Positions 16,212 through 25,507 are shown, counted from the first letter of the stretch. The stretch is DNA of 64,000 bases from a marine gamma proteobacterium HTCC2080 (GCA_000169115.1 AAVV01000004.1:124001-188000), one strand, 5' to 3'. A program made the numbers and translations. Notes: generated by a model from the sequence alone, not told the origin.

Positions 16212-19200
16212 CTAAAACTGCCAGTCAAAACCCAGCTGAACAGAAGAACCACGACGGTAGACTTGGAACACCTGCCCGCCTTGGCTGTACTTCACTTCCT
16301 CATCCAGAAGGTTTTCTAGCTTTGCCTTTAATGTGAGGGAGTCAGACATGTTGAACCGATAGACCATATTGAGATCTAACCTGGGCTCAAGAAACACATC
16401 GGGCTGTCCAGATACGCCGACATCGGCGATTGATTTACCGTTTTGATTCAACAGCAACGTCAATTGGTGTCCCGCGCTGATGCTGTCAAAGCCAAAGATA
16501 AGGTTGGCGGTGTATTCGGGCTGCCCCTGCAGTGCGCGAGCTTCCTGATTCGCGGCGCGGACTTCAGATTCAATAAGGGCACCGTTGAAAGCCACAAATA
16601 AGCTCTGGTCGTAGCCGTCGCCCAAGGCAAATTCAAATCGGCCATCAACCTCAACACCGTAGAGTTCTCCGCTATCGGAGTTCTGAAAGGTCCGTGAATT
16701 ACCGGCTGAACCCGATGCCGCCTGCACCACCCGCTCAATCGGCTTGTCCATGTCTTTGTAGAACAAGGCAACCGATAAACTGTCCATCTCTGACAGGTAC
16801 CATTCCCAACGCAAGTCTGCGTTGAGAATGTCGGAAATTTCCAGGAATGGATTACCACGAACACGAACATTGAATTCATTATCGTAAAAGGTCGCGTTAG
16901 CCGCCTCTTTAAAATCTGGCCGCGCTACGGTTTGTGAAAGGGCGAAACGGACTTGTTGCGAATCGGTAATGAACCAGTTGACGCCAAGGCTCGGTAAAAA
17001 GCTCTCCTCATCAATAACTGACTGAACGGCACCTCCACTCCCCTGCAGTGAAAACGTGTCTGTTGTCTGCTTGTAAGTTTCGTAACGGCCACCCACAACC
17101 ACCTGCCATGACGCGTTGAAGGTGTGGTCATACATGAGAAAGGCGCTGTTGTACTCCAACTCAGCGTCATAGCTGTCTGAAGCAAGGGTTTTGTCAGCAA
17201 AGACCAAACCAGAATTGGGGTCGTTGGAAATGCCACCTTCCGCATCTGATCCACACTGGGCATTAGACGAAGTCGTGTTACAGCTATAGACCACATCGGA
17301 AACCAGCAGATTACTCGTGCGTAGCAAGTCATCACGCACTTGATTAACGTTAAAGCCATAGGTCGCGCTTTCTGAAGTACGCTCCCGGAAAATAAGCTGA
17401 ATACCCGCAGAAAGTGTGGCGTAACTCTCTCCGGCGTCGAACACATCCCAGCCGAGCTGGCCCGAAACGTCAAGATTGTCATCCATCAAATCGTCGTATC
17501 GGCGAATAATTGTGCCCGGCTCCAAAATGAACCCGTTAAATAACTCTGTCTGCTGATCATTAGGCTGTGCAAACTGGTATTGCGACTTCAATGCAACGGG
17601 ATCGGTAGCGCTAGACGTGGCCGAAAAATCGTATTCACGGCGATCCGGAGCGTATCGATCGGCCTGACTCACAGTCGCCTGCCACTCCAGAGAAACAGAC
17701 CCCATGTCGTCTAAAAAGTGCGATCCCGCGAGCTGCGTCGACAGGTACTGCCGCTCTTCCCACTGAATGGTTTGTCGCAGCAGGGCCTGAAATTCATCGC
17801 CCTCCTGCCCCACCGACCTTTCCAGCTGGCTTTCGGTGACACGAGAGGCCACGGTGTTCCACTCAAACGTGTGATCGCCGACGTTCCAGCCCACTGACAA
17901 AAACCCATTGAGCTGAATGGTGTTTGTGTATTGGCGATAGAGAAAGTTGTCTGCAACCTCACCCTGTGATTCGTAGGTGTAGCGCTCCCCATCGTCGCGC
18001 TTACTCCAGTCGTTGGAGTAGTTCATGGCTGCATAGACACCCAGTTCAGAATTGTCGAAAAGAAACAGGTCGCCAAAGTTGAGGCCCATTTTTCCGTCGG
18101 GTGCCGCTGATTCAAAACTGGGGTCAAAACCATCTTTCATCAGCAGGGCGCCCGCACGGCGCAGTTCACCGGCGGTGGCGTCGTCCAAGGTAAAAACTTG
18201 GCCCGTGTTAGTGTCAGTCGCCTCACCCGAATTCAACATGTCCGAGATTGCCGCCAAGGCAGGATCCGGGCTTCTAGCGCCGTCATCCCATCCCAATTGG
18301 TCAAAGTCACCCTGAAGGGCATCGACGAAAACCGTTTCCCCAGTCAAATCGGTGGTATAGCCCCCCTGAATACTCATGCCTAAAATGCGCTCATCAGGAA
18401 ATGTCTTAGTGTTAATCGCGAGGTTGCCGCCGGTAGACTCGCCCGGCATATGCGTCAGGAAGGTCTTTTTTACATCCAGTTGATTCACAAAATTGGAGGG
18501 AAATAAATCCAAGGGGACAGTGCGTTTTGAGGGATTGGTAGACGGCATAGTGGCGTTGTTTAGGGTAGCCGAGACATACCGCCCACCCAGACCACGAATG
18601 AACACGTATTTATCGTCTTGTACCGATACCCCCGGCACTCTAACGACCGAGGCAGCCACATCTGAGTCGGCAAACCTAGCCAGCATTTCAACGCCAATTG
18701 TGTCAACGATATTGGTCGTATCGCGTTCACTGAGCTCAAGACCCGCAGGGTCGAAACTTGCTATAACGATGACCTCTTCAAGAGTCGGTGCGGCCACCTG
18801 CATCATCATGGCCGACTCGTCGATCTCGAGCACCACTGAGCGGGTGAGCCCACCCACAATGCGCAGGTTTGCGGTTTTTTCAGCTACCTGAGTGCGATAA
18901 CGCCCCCTTGGCAACGTAATACTGGCCTCTCCAGCGGAATTGGTTTTTAGTGAGGCGCCGAGCCCAGCAATATAAATAGATTCGTTTGAAGCGACCGAAT
19001 CGCCCTGCATTACCCGAATATTGAGGGAGCCTTTAGCCGACGATTTACGCTCGAGCACACTTTCTGTTTGCGCGTAAACATCGAGAAATGTCTCACCGGT
19101 CTCCACCTGAACCACAGCGTCGACCAACTGCCCCGCACCTGAAGCGAACCGTGCAGTGATATCACCCTGGTCAGCTCTCACCGTAATGACGTGCGTGCCC

Positions 19201-19409
19201 TGCCCTGGAACATCCACCAGAAGCGAGCCATCTTCGCTAGTCTTTCCGACTCTGTTCTGGTCTAACTGTATTTCACTGCCCACCGCGGGGTTGTCACCGG
19301 AAAATACATAAATAAGAAGCTCATCTGCGGCCAGAATGGGGGTTGCTGGCAGCAAGAAAAAAAACAGTATGGCAACAATTGAACGTCGCGTAGTTGGCAA
19401 GAAAATCAT
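16212..19409 (-). CDS. Large TonB-dependent receptor with N-terminal carboxypeptidase-regulatory-like domains
   Basis: A 1065-aa outer-membrane receptor. After a signal peptide (IVAILFFFLLPATPILAA) come two Ig-like segments, roughly residues 30-110 and 125-200; the second includes an ITLPRGRYRTQV stretch. A TonB box follows (TLEEVIVIASFDPAGLELSE), then a plug with VVRVPGVSVQDDKYVFIRGL, GGRYVSATLNNATMPSTNP and STGGNLAINTKTFP, and a barrel ending in LGFDWQF. This is the IPR010104-like class of long TBDRs common in polymer-degrading and phosphate-limited marine bacteria. The lipoprotein gene starts 34 bp downstream and a PhoB-type regulator follows. Two Pho-box-like repeats lie at 19472-19533, about 60-125 bp upstream of the start. 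Confidence 0.92.
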   Translation of the reverse strand: MIFLPTTRRSIVAILFFFLLPATPILAADELLIYVFSGDNPAVGSEIQLDQNRVGKTSEDGSLLVDVPGQGTHVITVRADQGDITARFASGAGQLVDAVVQVETGETFLDVYAQTESVLERKSSAKGSLNIRVMQGDSVASNESIYIAGLGASLKTNSAGEASITLPRGRYRTQVAEKTANLRIVGGLTRSVVLEIDESAMMMQVAAPTLEEVIVIASFDPAGLELSERDTTNIVDTIGVEMLARFADSDVAASVVRVPGVSVQDDKYVFIRGLGGRYVSATLNNATMPSTNPSKRTVPLDLFPSNFVNQLDVKKTFLTHMPGESTGGNLAINTKTFPDERILGMSIQGGYTTDLTGETVFVDALQGDFDQLGWDDGARSPDPALAAISDMLNSGEATDTNTGQVFTLDDATAGELRRAGALLMKDGFDPSFESAAPDGKMGLNFGDLFLFDNSELGVYAAMNYSNDWSKRDDGERYTYESQGEVADNFLYRQYTNTIQLNGFLSVGWNVGDHTFEWNTVASRVTESQLERSVGQEGDEFQALLRQTIQWEERQYLSTQLAGSHFLDDMGSVSLEWQATVSQADRYAPDRREYDFSATSSATDPVALKSQYQFAQPNDQQTELFNGFILEPGTIIRRYDDLMDDNLDVSGQLGWDVFDAGESYATLSAGIQLIFRERTSESATYGFNVNQVRDDLLRTSNLLVSDVVYSCNTTSSNAQCGSDAEGGISNDPNSGLVFADKTLASDSYDAELEYNSAFLMYDHTFNASWQVVVGGRYETYKQTTDTFSLQGSGGAVQSVIDEESFLPSLGVNWFITDSQQVRFALSQTVARPDFKEAANATFYDNEFNVRVRGNPFLEISDILNADLRWEWYLSEMDSLSVALFYKDMDKPIERVVQAASGSAGNSRTFQNSDSGELYGVEVDGRFEFALGDGYDQSLFVAFNGALIESEVRAANQEARALQGQPEYTANLIFGFDSISAGHQLTLLLNQNGKSIADVGVSGQPDVFLEPRLDLNMVYRFNMSDSLTLKAKLENLLDEEVKYSQGGQVFQVYRRGSSVQLGFDWQF

Positions 19410-19471
19410 TTAAACCTCTAAAAAAATGCATGCAGATAAAATGTCGACTGCGCAAACTTTAGGGCTTAGAA

Positions 19472-19533
19472 ATGAAATTTTTGTGACGCTATCTTTACGG
19501 TTTTTTGAATTATTTGTTACATTTTTGTGACGA
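19472..19533 (-). promoter_or_regulatory. Two Pho-box-like direct-repeat elements
   Basis: On the coding strand of the large TBDR, 19533-19516 reads TCGTCAC-AAAA-ATGTAAC and 19489-19472 reads GCGTCAC-AAAA-ATTTCAT. Both fit the PhoB pattern CTGTCAY-N4-CTGTCAY at about 5 of 7 positions per half. The two elements share the exact 11-mer CGTCACAAAAA, placed 44 bp apart (four 11-bp turns). The cognate regulator may be the PhoB-type protein encoded at 12517-13227. Confidence 0.5.
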
Positions 19534-19675
19534 CAATCAGTAAGGCCAGACTCTCACGCGCCTGAACGGAAGACCCGATGAGCGAATAGCTCGCCCGCCA
19601 CTAAAGGCAACCGATGGTCGCTGCCAGGGGCTGAAAAACCGCTTTGGCTGCAGCCTTTGCAGGCAGCACTGCTTG

Positions 19676-19691
19676 TATAATTGCAATTATA
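19676..19691. other. Perfect 16-bp palindrome in the 19410-19760 intergenic region
   Basis: TATAATTGCAATTATA is a perfect palindrome lying 69 bp beyond the DUF1826 stop and about 270 bp upstream of the large TBDR. No T-tract follows, so it is operator-like rather than a terminator. Apart from this and the Pho-box-like repeats I see no gene in the 351-bp gap. Confidence 0.45.
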
Positions 19692-19760
19692 GCGGCTGCT
19701 AAAAAGACAGATGACCACCGCCATTTAAATTTGTAGGGCCGCGCCAGGTCTCAGGAAACC

Positions 19761-20450
19761 CTAGCCCCCAAAATCTAATGTCAGCAGCAAGCGCCTTGCG
19801 CCTCCGGTAAGGTTTGGTGAGCGGTGCACCAATCCACCATTCTCATTGCCGATCCATGCCTCACCTTTTAGCAAAGCAATGTCGCCCGATCTCATCGTAC
19901 GAATGTCATCGGCTGATTTATAAAGCCCTAAGTCGGAGTCAGGCAGTCCGAGATAACCCATGCCTAGCTTGGTACGGTCAACTCCCTCTTGCGACAGCCA
20001 CTCGGTCGCTCGACCTGAATAGGTAGTGACGAGTCGACAGGGCACTTTATCTACATGGAAGCGTGGACACATAGCCTCGTTAAGCGCGGTTAAACGCAAA
20101 CCGGCGCGCTTTAAATCAAACAGAAAACAAAACATGTCTACGATTTCGGCGATATCTTCGGCCAAAGTACCTTCGTAGTTTTTGGGCAGCGCCTCACTAA
20201 CACCCTCGTAGGCCTTAGCGGGTGTTGTCATTAGACTCATCCCAAAGGCTGGAGCCAGGTCTAATAGGTGTTCTACAGAACAACGCAGCGGCTCAGGGAG
20301 TTCCCGGTGCCAATTCGCGATGTTTACATCCTCTTCATAGATCGCCGAGAGCACCGCTACATCATTACCCGCTACAGAACGCCGGGTTTTGATCGTTGGG
20401 CTGTCCTCTCCCAGTACCTTACGTGCCGCTACAGGCGCCTGACTATTCAC
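19761..20450 (-). CDS. DUF1826 protein of the zinc regulon
   Basis: A ~229-aa cytoplasmic protein of the DUF1826 family, commonly encoded beside COG0523 zinc GTPases in Zur regulons; biochemical function unknown. Conserved-looking features include [33 protein letters not shown] and a C-terminal [19 protein letters not shown]. The CPRFHVD/VPCRL segment has Cys and His residues that could contact zinc. A longer frame opens at 20495, but the GTG at 20450 overlaps the zigA stop by four bases (GTGA) and has GGGAG 8 nt upstream, so it is taken as the start. This translational coupling implies joint production with ZigA under the Zur operator at 21730-21751. Confidence 0.85.
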   Translation of the reverse strand: MNSQAPVAARKVLGEDSPTIKTRRSVAGNDVAVLSAIYEEDVNIANWHRELPEPLRCSVEHLLDLAPAFGMSLMTTPAKAYEGVSEALPKNYEGTLAEDIAEIVDMFCFLFDLKRAGLRLTALNEAMCPRFHVDKVPCRLVTTYSGRATEWLSQEGVDRTKLGMGYLGLPDSDLGLYKSADDIRTMRSGDIALLKGEAWIGNENGGLVHRSPNLTGGARRLLLTLDFGG

Positions 20451-21655
20451 GACTGCTGCTCCCACTGGGGAAAAGGGTCGGTAAGGGTCGCCCAATACTG
20501 TTTGCCCCTAAGCAGCTCATCCTCAGTCAGTAAGCAGTCGTCCAGGGCCCGCCGCATTGTCGGCTCATCAAGATCCTGACCAATAAATACAAGCTCCTGA
20601 CGCATATCGCCGAAGGGCTCAACCCAAACCTTATCGATACTCTCGAGATACTCCTCATCAGTGGGCCAATTGGCGCGGGGAACCGCAGACCAAAACAACC
20701 CCCCAAACCCATACCGAGCAATACCCCCCGCCTGACTCCACTGGCCCGCGAACTCAGGGCGAGTCGCCAACCAAAAATAACCTTTGGAACGCAGTAACTT
20801 GCCATAGCGTTCTGTGTCGTGGAGGAACTGGTGAAACTTTTGCGGGTGAAATGGCCGGCGTGCGACGTAGCTAAAGCTACTAATGCCATATTCCTCAGTT
20901 TCAGGAACGTGCTCACCGCGCATTTCTTGCAGCCAGCCCGGCGCCTGCTGCGCGCGCTCAAAGTCGAAGCGTCCTGTGTTCAAGACCTCATCGACATTTA
21001 CACCGCCATGGGCAATAGGAATTAGCTTTGCGTGAGTATTCAGTGTGCGCAATATGGCCGTCAGTCGTTCAACCTCTGAGGAGGTGGCCAAATCGGTTTT
21101 ACTGATCAAAATGACATCGGCAAATTCGACCTGATCAACGAGCAAATCGGCTACCGAGCGCTCGTCGTCCTCGCCCAAAGACTCCCCCGCGTCTTGAAGA
21201 AATTTGGCTTCGTCATAGTCACGGAGAAAATTAACGGCATCAACAACCGTCACCATCGTGTCGAGGTCAGCGACCTGAGACAGCGACACGCCGTCTTCAT
21301 CAGCAAAAGTAAAAGTCTCGGCCACTGGCAAGGGCTCTGAAATGCCCGTCGACTCGATAACCAAATAATCAAACCTGCCGTCTTTAGCGAGCTCAGTAAC
21401 TTCTTCTAGGAGGTCTTCACGTAACGTGCAGCAAATGCAGCCGTTACTCATTTCAACCAACTTTTCTTCGCTGCGGTTTAGCGACACCTCGTTTTTGACG
21501 ACAGCGGCATCGATGTTGATTTCGCTCATATCATTGACGATGACAGCGACCTTTTTGCCCTGCCTATTATTCAAAATATGGCTGAGCACCGTGGTCTTAC
21601 CAGCGCCTAAAAATCCCGATAACACGGTGACAGGCAGCTTTTGTTCAACTTGCAT
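20447..21655 (-). CDS. zigA: COG0523 G3E-family zinc metallochaperone GTPase ZigA
   Basis: About 402 aa. A GTPase thought to deliver zinc to client enzymes under zinc limitation. The Walker [10 protein letters not shown] lies near residue 14, the metal-binding CICC is in [13 protein letters not shown], switch/Walker B is [12 protein letters not shown], and the specificity loop is SKTD. The C-terminal CobW-C region contains [18 protein letters not shown] and [14 protein letters not shown]. The ATG at 21655 has GGAG 8 nt upstream; a longer frame to 21694 would run toward the operator. It diverges from a second COG0523 gene, and both share the Zur-box-like palindrome at 21730. It is coupled to DUF1826 downstream. 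Confidence 0.93.
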   Translation of the reverse strand: MQVEQKLPVTVLSGFLGAGKTTVLSHILNNRQGKKVAVIVNDMSEINIDAAVVKNEVSLNRSEEKLVEMSNGCICCTLREDLLEEVTELAKDGRFDYLVIESTGISEPLPVAETFTFADEDGVSLSQVADLDTMVTVVDAVNFLRDYDEAKFLQDAGESLGEDDERSVADLLVDQVEFADVILISKTDLATSSEVERLTAILRTLNTHAKLIPIAHGGVNVDEVLNTGRFDFERAQQAPGWLQEMRGEHVPETEEYGISSFSYVARRPFHPQKFHQFLHDTERYGKLLRSKGYFWLATRPEFAGQWSQAGGIARYGFGGLFWSAVPRANWPTDEEYLESIDKVWVEPFGDMRQELVFIGQDLDEPTMRRALDDCLLTEDELLRGKQYWATLTDPFPQWEQQS

Positions 21656-21729
21656 GGCTTTTACTCCAACCTTAAAGGGCTTAAGCACTCCCAAAACACC
21701 CCCACAGAATACGGGTGCAAGAGCTCAAT

Positions 21730-21751
21730 ATGATATGGTGTATCATATCAT
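21730..21751. promoter_or_regulatory. Zur operator shared by two divergent COG0523 genes
   Basis: ATGATATG-N6-CATATCAT is a perfect 8+8 inverted repeat; in an alternative 17-bp register it reads ATGATAT-GGT-GTATCAT. It lies 75 bp upstream of zigA and 62 bp upstream of the rightward COG0523 gene. Near-identical sites occur at 25491 and 26455, both beside zinc genes, which supports a common regulator, most likely the Zur protein at 25976-26416. Confidence 0.82.
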
Positions 21752-21812
21752 TTGATAGCCCGTTCAGGTATTAAAATTGAAGCCATGAACCTGCGGCTGA
21801 GGAACAAGAACG

Positions 21813-22811
21813 ATGAACTCCAAGGTCACCGCAGTTAACGTCATTACCGGTTTTCTGGGTGCCGGTAAGACGTCCACCATTTTGGGCCTGCTATCGCAAA
21901 AGCCAAAACACGAAACCTGGGCGGTCATCGTCAATGAATTTGGTGAAATTGGCATCGACGGTAGCTTGCTCCGCGCACAGACAAAAAACGACGATGTCGT
22001 TGTCCTCGAGGTTACCGGGGGGTGTATGTGTTGCTCTGCGGTGTTTTCAATGGATTTGGCCCTGAGTCAAATTCTGCACCTAGTCGCCCCCGAACGATTA
22101 TTGATCGAGCCTACGGGACTGGGCCATCCTATTGAGATTTTGGAAACACTCAGCGCTGAATCTTATAAAAATACCCTTTCAATTCAGCAGACCGTTGCCG
22201 TGGTTGACGCCCAAATGATGTCCTCGGGCACTAACACTCAACACCCAAACTTTGACCAGCACCTCGCGATTGCCGATCTTATCGTGGCGAACAAATCAGA
22301 CCTATGCGAACCCGCTAACTATGACTTGTTACAAGACTACGTCCGCGAGACCTTGGGTAGTCGGGCCAAAATAATAGCGTCAACTTATGGCAATGTGGAT
22401 ATTAGTCAGCTTGAGGGCACCACAGACTGGAACGCCACAGATGTCCCAGAGCGCCAGGCCGCTCGCGAGGCCTCGGCTTCGCTACCCGAGGAACAACCGC
22501 TGCCCGAATGTGGATTTCTCAGAGCGCAAAATACGGGTGAGGGCTTCGAAAGTATGGGCTGGCGTATCCACCCTGAGATGATCTTTAGCTACCGAACATT
22601 ATTCGAGTTTCTGCGCAGGCTGAACGTCGATCGGATGAAGGCTATTTTCATCACTGAACAGGGAATCTTCGCCTACAACATGGTCGGTGGCGTACTTCAG
22701 GAACTGCCCATTGACGACTGTATGGAATCGAGAGTCGAAATTATTGCTGAATCTATCGACGCTACCTGGGAAGACCGCTTGATGGACTGCCTGCTAAAGG
22801 CACAGGTTTAA
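21813..22811 (+). CDS. COG0523 G3E-family GTPase, second zinc chaperone paralogue
   Basis: A 332-aa GTPase of the CobW/COG0523 group. The Walker A reads GFLGAGKTS near residue 13, followed by VNEFGEIGIDG, a CMCC metal motif in VTGGCMCCSAVF, LLIEPTGLGHP as Walker B and ANKSD as the base-specificity loop. It lacks the long C-terminal region of ZigA and is distinctly diverged from it, so it likely has a different client. It starts 62 bp to the right of the shared Zur-type operator. A tandem repeat and terminator follow. In vivo it probably acts in zinc allocation under deficiency; this rests on family and operator context. Confidence 0.9.
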   Translation: MNSKVTAVNVITGFLGAGKTSTILGLLSQKPKHETWAVIVNEFGEIGIDGSLLRAQTKNDDVVVLEVTGGCMCCSAVFSMDLALSQILHLVAPERLLIEPTGLGHPIEILETLSAESYKNTLSIQQTVAVVDAQMMSSGTNTQHPNFDQHLAIADLIVANKSDLCEPANYDLLQDYVRETLGSRAKIIASTYGNVDISQLEGTTDWNATDVPERQAAREASASLPEEQPLPECGFLRAQNTGEGFESMGWRIHPEMIFSYRTLFEFLRRLNVDRMKAIFITEQGIFAYNMVGGVLQELPIDDCMESRVEIIAESIDATWEDRLMDCLLKAQV

Positions 22812-22861
22812 GGATCTACGTTTTAGAAGGATCTACGTTTTAGAAGAAACTACATTTTAGA
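22811..22861 (+). repeat. Three 17-bp tandem repeats after the COG0523 gene
   Basis: AGGATCTACGTTTTAGA occurs twice exactly (22811-22827, 22828-22844), then a third copy with three changes (22845-22861). The array starts at the last base of the stop codon and ends just before the terminator hairpin. Confidence 0.85.
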
Positions 22862-22872
22862 GAGAAGTTAGA

Positions 22873-22889
22873 GGCCTCCGACGGAGGCC
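22873..22889. terminator. Bidirectional terminator hairpin
   Basis: GGCCTCC-GAC-GGAGGCC forms a 7-bp GC stem with a 3-nt loop between the convergent COG0523 and ZnuD-like genes. T-rich sequence follows only weakly on either strand. Confidence 0.6.
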
Positions 22890-22922
22890 CCTAAGTCTTT
22901 AGTTCGACTAGCAGTACACCAA

Positions 22923-25103
22923 CTACATATGGATCCTAAAGCCCGCTTCAATCGTGCGACCCGCCGGTGGGGCCATTTGGGCAATGAATGACGTATGCAA
23001 GCGCTGCTCTTCATCGGTCAAGTTGAGCCCGTTCACAAACAAATCGACATTGGTCGATCCAAAATCCATTGCGTAGGACACGTAAAGCCGCAGATCATCA
23101 TAGCTCTCAGTAGACAGTTCGTTAGCTGCTACATCGGATTGGCTTGATACTGTGCGCCATGAGGCCTCCGCCTGGAAAGGACCTTGAGTGAAGTTTCCCG
23201 TAAGCGTCCAGCGCTGGGGAGGAATTCGCGGTAAATTTCGATTCGATCCTTCGTCCAGTCGAGCTTCAACCAGATCATAAGCCGCACTCAGTGTGAGGGC
23301 CCCTTCTGACCAGGTCATTGCCGTCCAAGACGCCTCAGCTTCCATACCTATAATTTTTGCGTCACCTTGAGACCACTGCAAGACAGGTAACTCATCCTCC
23401 TCAAGGCCGGTGTTAGCCTCGTAGATAAAGTTATCGAAGTCTGTTGAAAAAGCCCCCAATGCAAAATTCACCCGATTTGAGGAATAACGGAGGTTTGCAG
23501 AAATATTCTTGGCGGTTTCCTCGTCCAGCGAAGCATCACCAATTTCAAATGTCTGTGTCGCCAAGTGCGGCCCATTGCTGTAGAGCTCTTCAGCAATTGG
23601 AGCACGATTGGAGTAATCGACTTGACCACTCAAAGTCCACGAATCGGCCAAGGGTATTATCATCCCCAGCGATGCAGAACCCAGGTTGAAGTCTCGTGCC
23701 CGACCCTCACTAGGATCGTGCTCTACCTTTTCATAGCGGAGGCCTGTTTCTAGGCTGATGTCACCCAGGCTCTTTTGACCCACCCAAAATAAACCGAGCG
23801 ATTGGGTATCAACAGGCGGGACGAACGCCTCTTCGCCAAGGGCTGAGAATTTCCGGTTCGAAATTTGCAAGCCTGCAGCACCTTCAAAACCCAATACCGC
23901 ATGATGGGTGGCTTCTAACCTAGCTTCCCAAGCTTCAGTTTTGAATTGGGTACCACCCTCTTCACCCTCAACCTCAGTGTGTTCATAGTCGTTATAACCC
24001 ATACGCACATTCACATTACGAATGCCGGGGAGAGGCGCCTCTAAACCACCCTCAACGTCGATTCGGGTTTGCTTCAGATCAAGAATAGGGGGCATTTCTT
24101 CTTCGCCATGCCCCTCATGCTCCCCTTCATGATCATCGTCATCATGTTCATCTTCGTCGTGTTCGTCGTGTTCACCTTCATGCTCATCACCGTGCTCTTC
24201 GTCATGGTGATGCGAGTGACCGGGCAATCCATACTCACCCTCATACGTGGACACCGCGACGCCTAAAAAGCCAGTATCGCCAATGAAGGATAGACCAAAG
24301 CTGCCACCCTGAACTTGCATTTGGCTGCCAGGAAGAGTGCCAAAAGCCTCCTCCTCACCCTCGTGCTCATCATGGCCCTCATCATGATCGTCGTCGTGGC
24401 CTTCATCGTCGTGGTGCTCGTCACCATGCTCTTCACTGGCCCGCTGCAACGAGGACTCGGCATAGCCGGGAATGTCGTATTCGTCAGCATCACGGTAAAA
24501 ACCATCGACATGGAATGCGAAAGCACCTGCACCACCCTCAATACGACCTGCCCCTGCGCGCTGGCTAGCATTGTCGGATCCTCTGACCTCCAAGTCCGCC
24601 GACATAGCCTCTGGTATGTTATGGGGAATTCTACCCGTGTGAATGTCAACAACCCCGCCGATAGCACCGCTGCCGTAAAGCAAGGTGCTTGGTCCTTTCA
24701 ATACTTCAATAGATTGAGCAGCAAATGGCTCAATCGTCGTGACGTGGTCGGGACTGGATATCGACACATCAAGGCTATCGATTCGGTCTTCCATGATTTT
24801 TACCCGAGGACCACTTAAACCCCGAATAACGGGCCGGCCAACGGCGGGACCGAAACTGGCTGAATGGACACCTGGAATCACGCTGAGCGTATCGCCAAGT
24901 GAAGCAGCGAGGGCTTTACTGAGCTCATCACCAGCCAACACTGTGACGGGTTGTGACAGGCCCTCAGCTGACAGCGGGTGTGAGCGAACAATAACTTCTT
25001 CGAGGGCGGCATCTGACTCGGTTTGGCTCAGCGCTTCACCAGCCACAGCAAGTAGGCCCAGACAGGACGCAAGTCCCGTCCAAACATTAAATTTGGATTT
25101 CAT
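22923..25103 (-). CDS. znuD: ZnuD-like zinc TonB-dependent receptor with His/Asp-rich loops
   Basis: A 726-aa outer-membrane receptor predicted to import zinc. Signal peptide and TonB box (LEEVIVRSHPLSAEGLSQPV) precede a plug with VIPGVHSASFGPAVGRPVIR, GPRVKIMEDRIDSLDVS and IEVLKGPSTLLYGSGAIGG. Two extended His/Asp/Glu-rich segments lie at roughly residues 215-250 and 295-340, where extracellular loops are expected; such loops bind zinc in ZnuD. The barrel ends GFRIHM, an unusual terminal residue for this class. It is preceded on the same strand by a 106-aa Cys-rich protein gene (60-bp gap) and then a Zur-type operator at 25491-25507. Relatives are annotated as ZnuD or as copper/zinc receptors; the zinc assignment rests on the Zur context. 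Confidence 0.9.
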   Translation of the reverse strand: MKSKFNVWTGLASCLGLLAVAGEALSQTESDAALEEVIVRSHPLSAEGLSQPVTVLAGDELSKALAASLGDTLSVIPGVHSASFGPAVGRPVIRGLSGPRVKIMEDRIDSLDVSISSPDHVTTIEPFAAQSIEVLKGPSTLLYGSGAIGGVVDIHTGRIPHNIPEAMSADLEVRGSDNASQRAGAGRIEGGAGAFAFHVDGFYRDADEYDIPGYAESSLQRASEEHGDEHHDDEGHDDDHDEGHDEHEGEEEAFGTLPGSQMQVQGGSFGLSFIGDTGFLGVAVSTYEGEYGLPGHSHHHDEEHGDEHEGEHDEHDEDEHDDDDHEGEHEGHGEEEMPPILDLKQTRIDVEGGLEAPLPGIRNVNVRMGYNDYEHTEVEGEEGGTQFKTEAWEARLEATHHAVLGFEGAAGLQISNRKFSALGEEAFVPPVDTQSLGLFWVGQKSLGDISLETGLRYEKVEHDPSEGRARDFNLGSASLGMIIPLADSWTLSGQVDYSNRAPIAEELYSNGPHLATQTFEIGDASLDEETAKNISANLRYSSNRVNFALGAFSTDFDNFIYEANTGLEEDELPVLQWSQGDAKIIGMEAEASWTAMTWSEGALTLSAAYDLVEARLDEGSNRNLPRIPPQRWTLTGNFTQGPFQAEASWRTVSSQSDVAANELSTESYDDLRLYVSYAMDFGSTNVDLFVNGLNLTDEEQRLHTSFIAQMAPPAGRTIEAGFRIHM

Positions 25104-25163
25104 TAGAAAGTTCCTAAAAATTAGATGTGATTAGCCCGATCGGGCTTAAACGTTACGATGTGC

Positions 25164-25484
25164 TTATCGGCCCGTCGGGGGGGCACGCACCATGGCGACT
25201 GAGCGACCGCCCTGATACCCCGGAACAACGAACACCTCTAAGAGGGGACGAAACTTGTCGTCGCCCGCACTAACACATGTCTTCGGAGCAGAAGCAGGGT
25301 CAGCAGCGCCACCCTCACACAGCTCGCACAGCTCCTCGTCACAAAATGGACTGGCCTCATGAGCGACCGTCGTGGTTTGCCCCACGACCAAGACGCTCAG
25401 TAGTAGCCCCCACGCCAAACCACTCAGCGGCATCAACCGCAGCAGACCGCGCTTATAACGAGTTTCAGGGAGGCTTAAGTTCAT
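25164..25484 (-). CDS. Small Cys-rich exported protein in the zinc operon (DUF2946-like)
   Basis: About 106 aa. A transmembrane or signal segment (LSGLAWGLLLSVLVVGQ) is followed by HEASPFCDEELCELCEGGA, where a His and three Cys could bind a metal ion, and a Gly/Pro-rich tail. The pattern of a hydrophobic N-terminus, His, then CxxC recalls DUF2946 proteins found beside metal receptors, but I am not sure of the family. The ATG at 25484 is chosen over the one at 25502, because the latter would lie inside the Zur-type operator. It is the first gene of the operon with the ZnuD-like receptor. Function unknown; a periplasmic zinc-binding accessory is inference. Confidence 0.7.
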   Translation of the reverse strand: MNLSLPETRYKRGLLRLMPLSGLAWGLLLSVLVVGQTTTVAHEASPFCDEELCELCEGGAADPASAPKTCVSAGDDKFRPLLEVFVVPGYQGGRSVAMVRAPPTGR

Positions 25485-25490
25485 AACAAT

Positions 25491-25507
25491 AAGATACATC
25501 ATATCAT
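25491..25507. promoter_or_regulatory. Zur-type operator upstream of the ZnuD-like operon
   Basis: The minus-strand reading ATGATAT-GAT-GTATCTT matches the 21730 site at 15 of 17 positions. It lies just upstream of the small Cys-rich gene and downstream of the merC stop. Confidence 0.75.
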
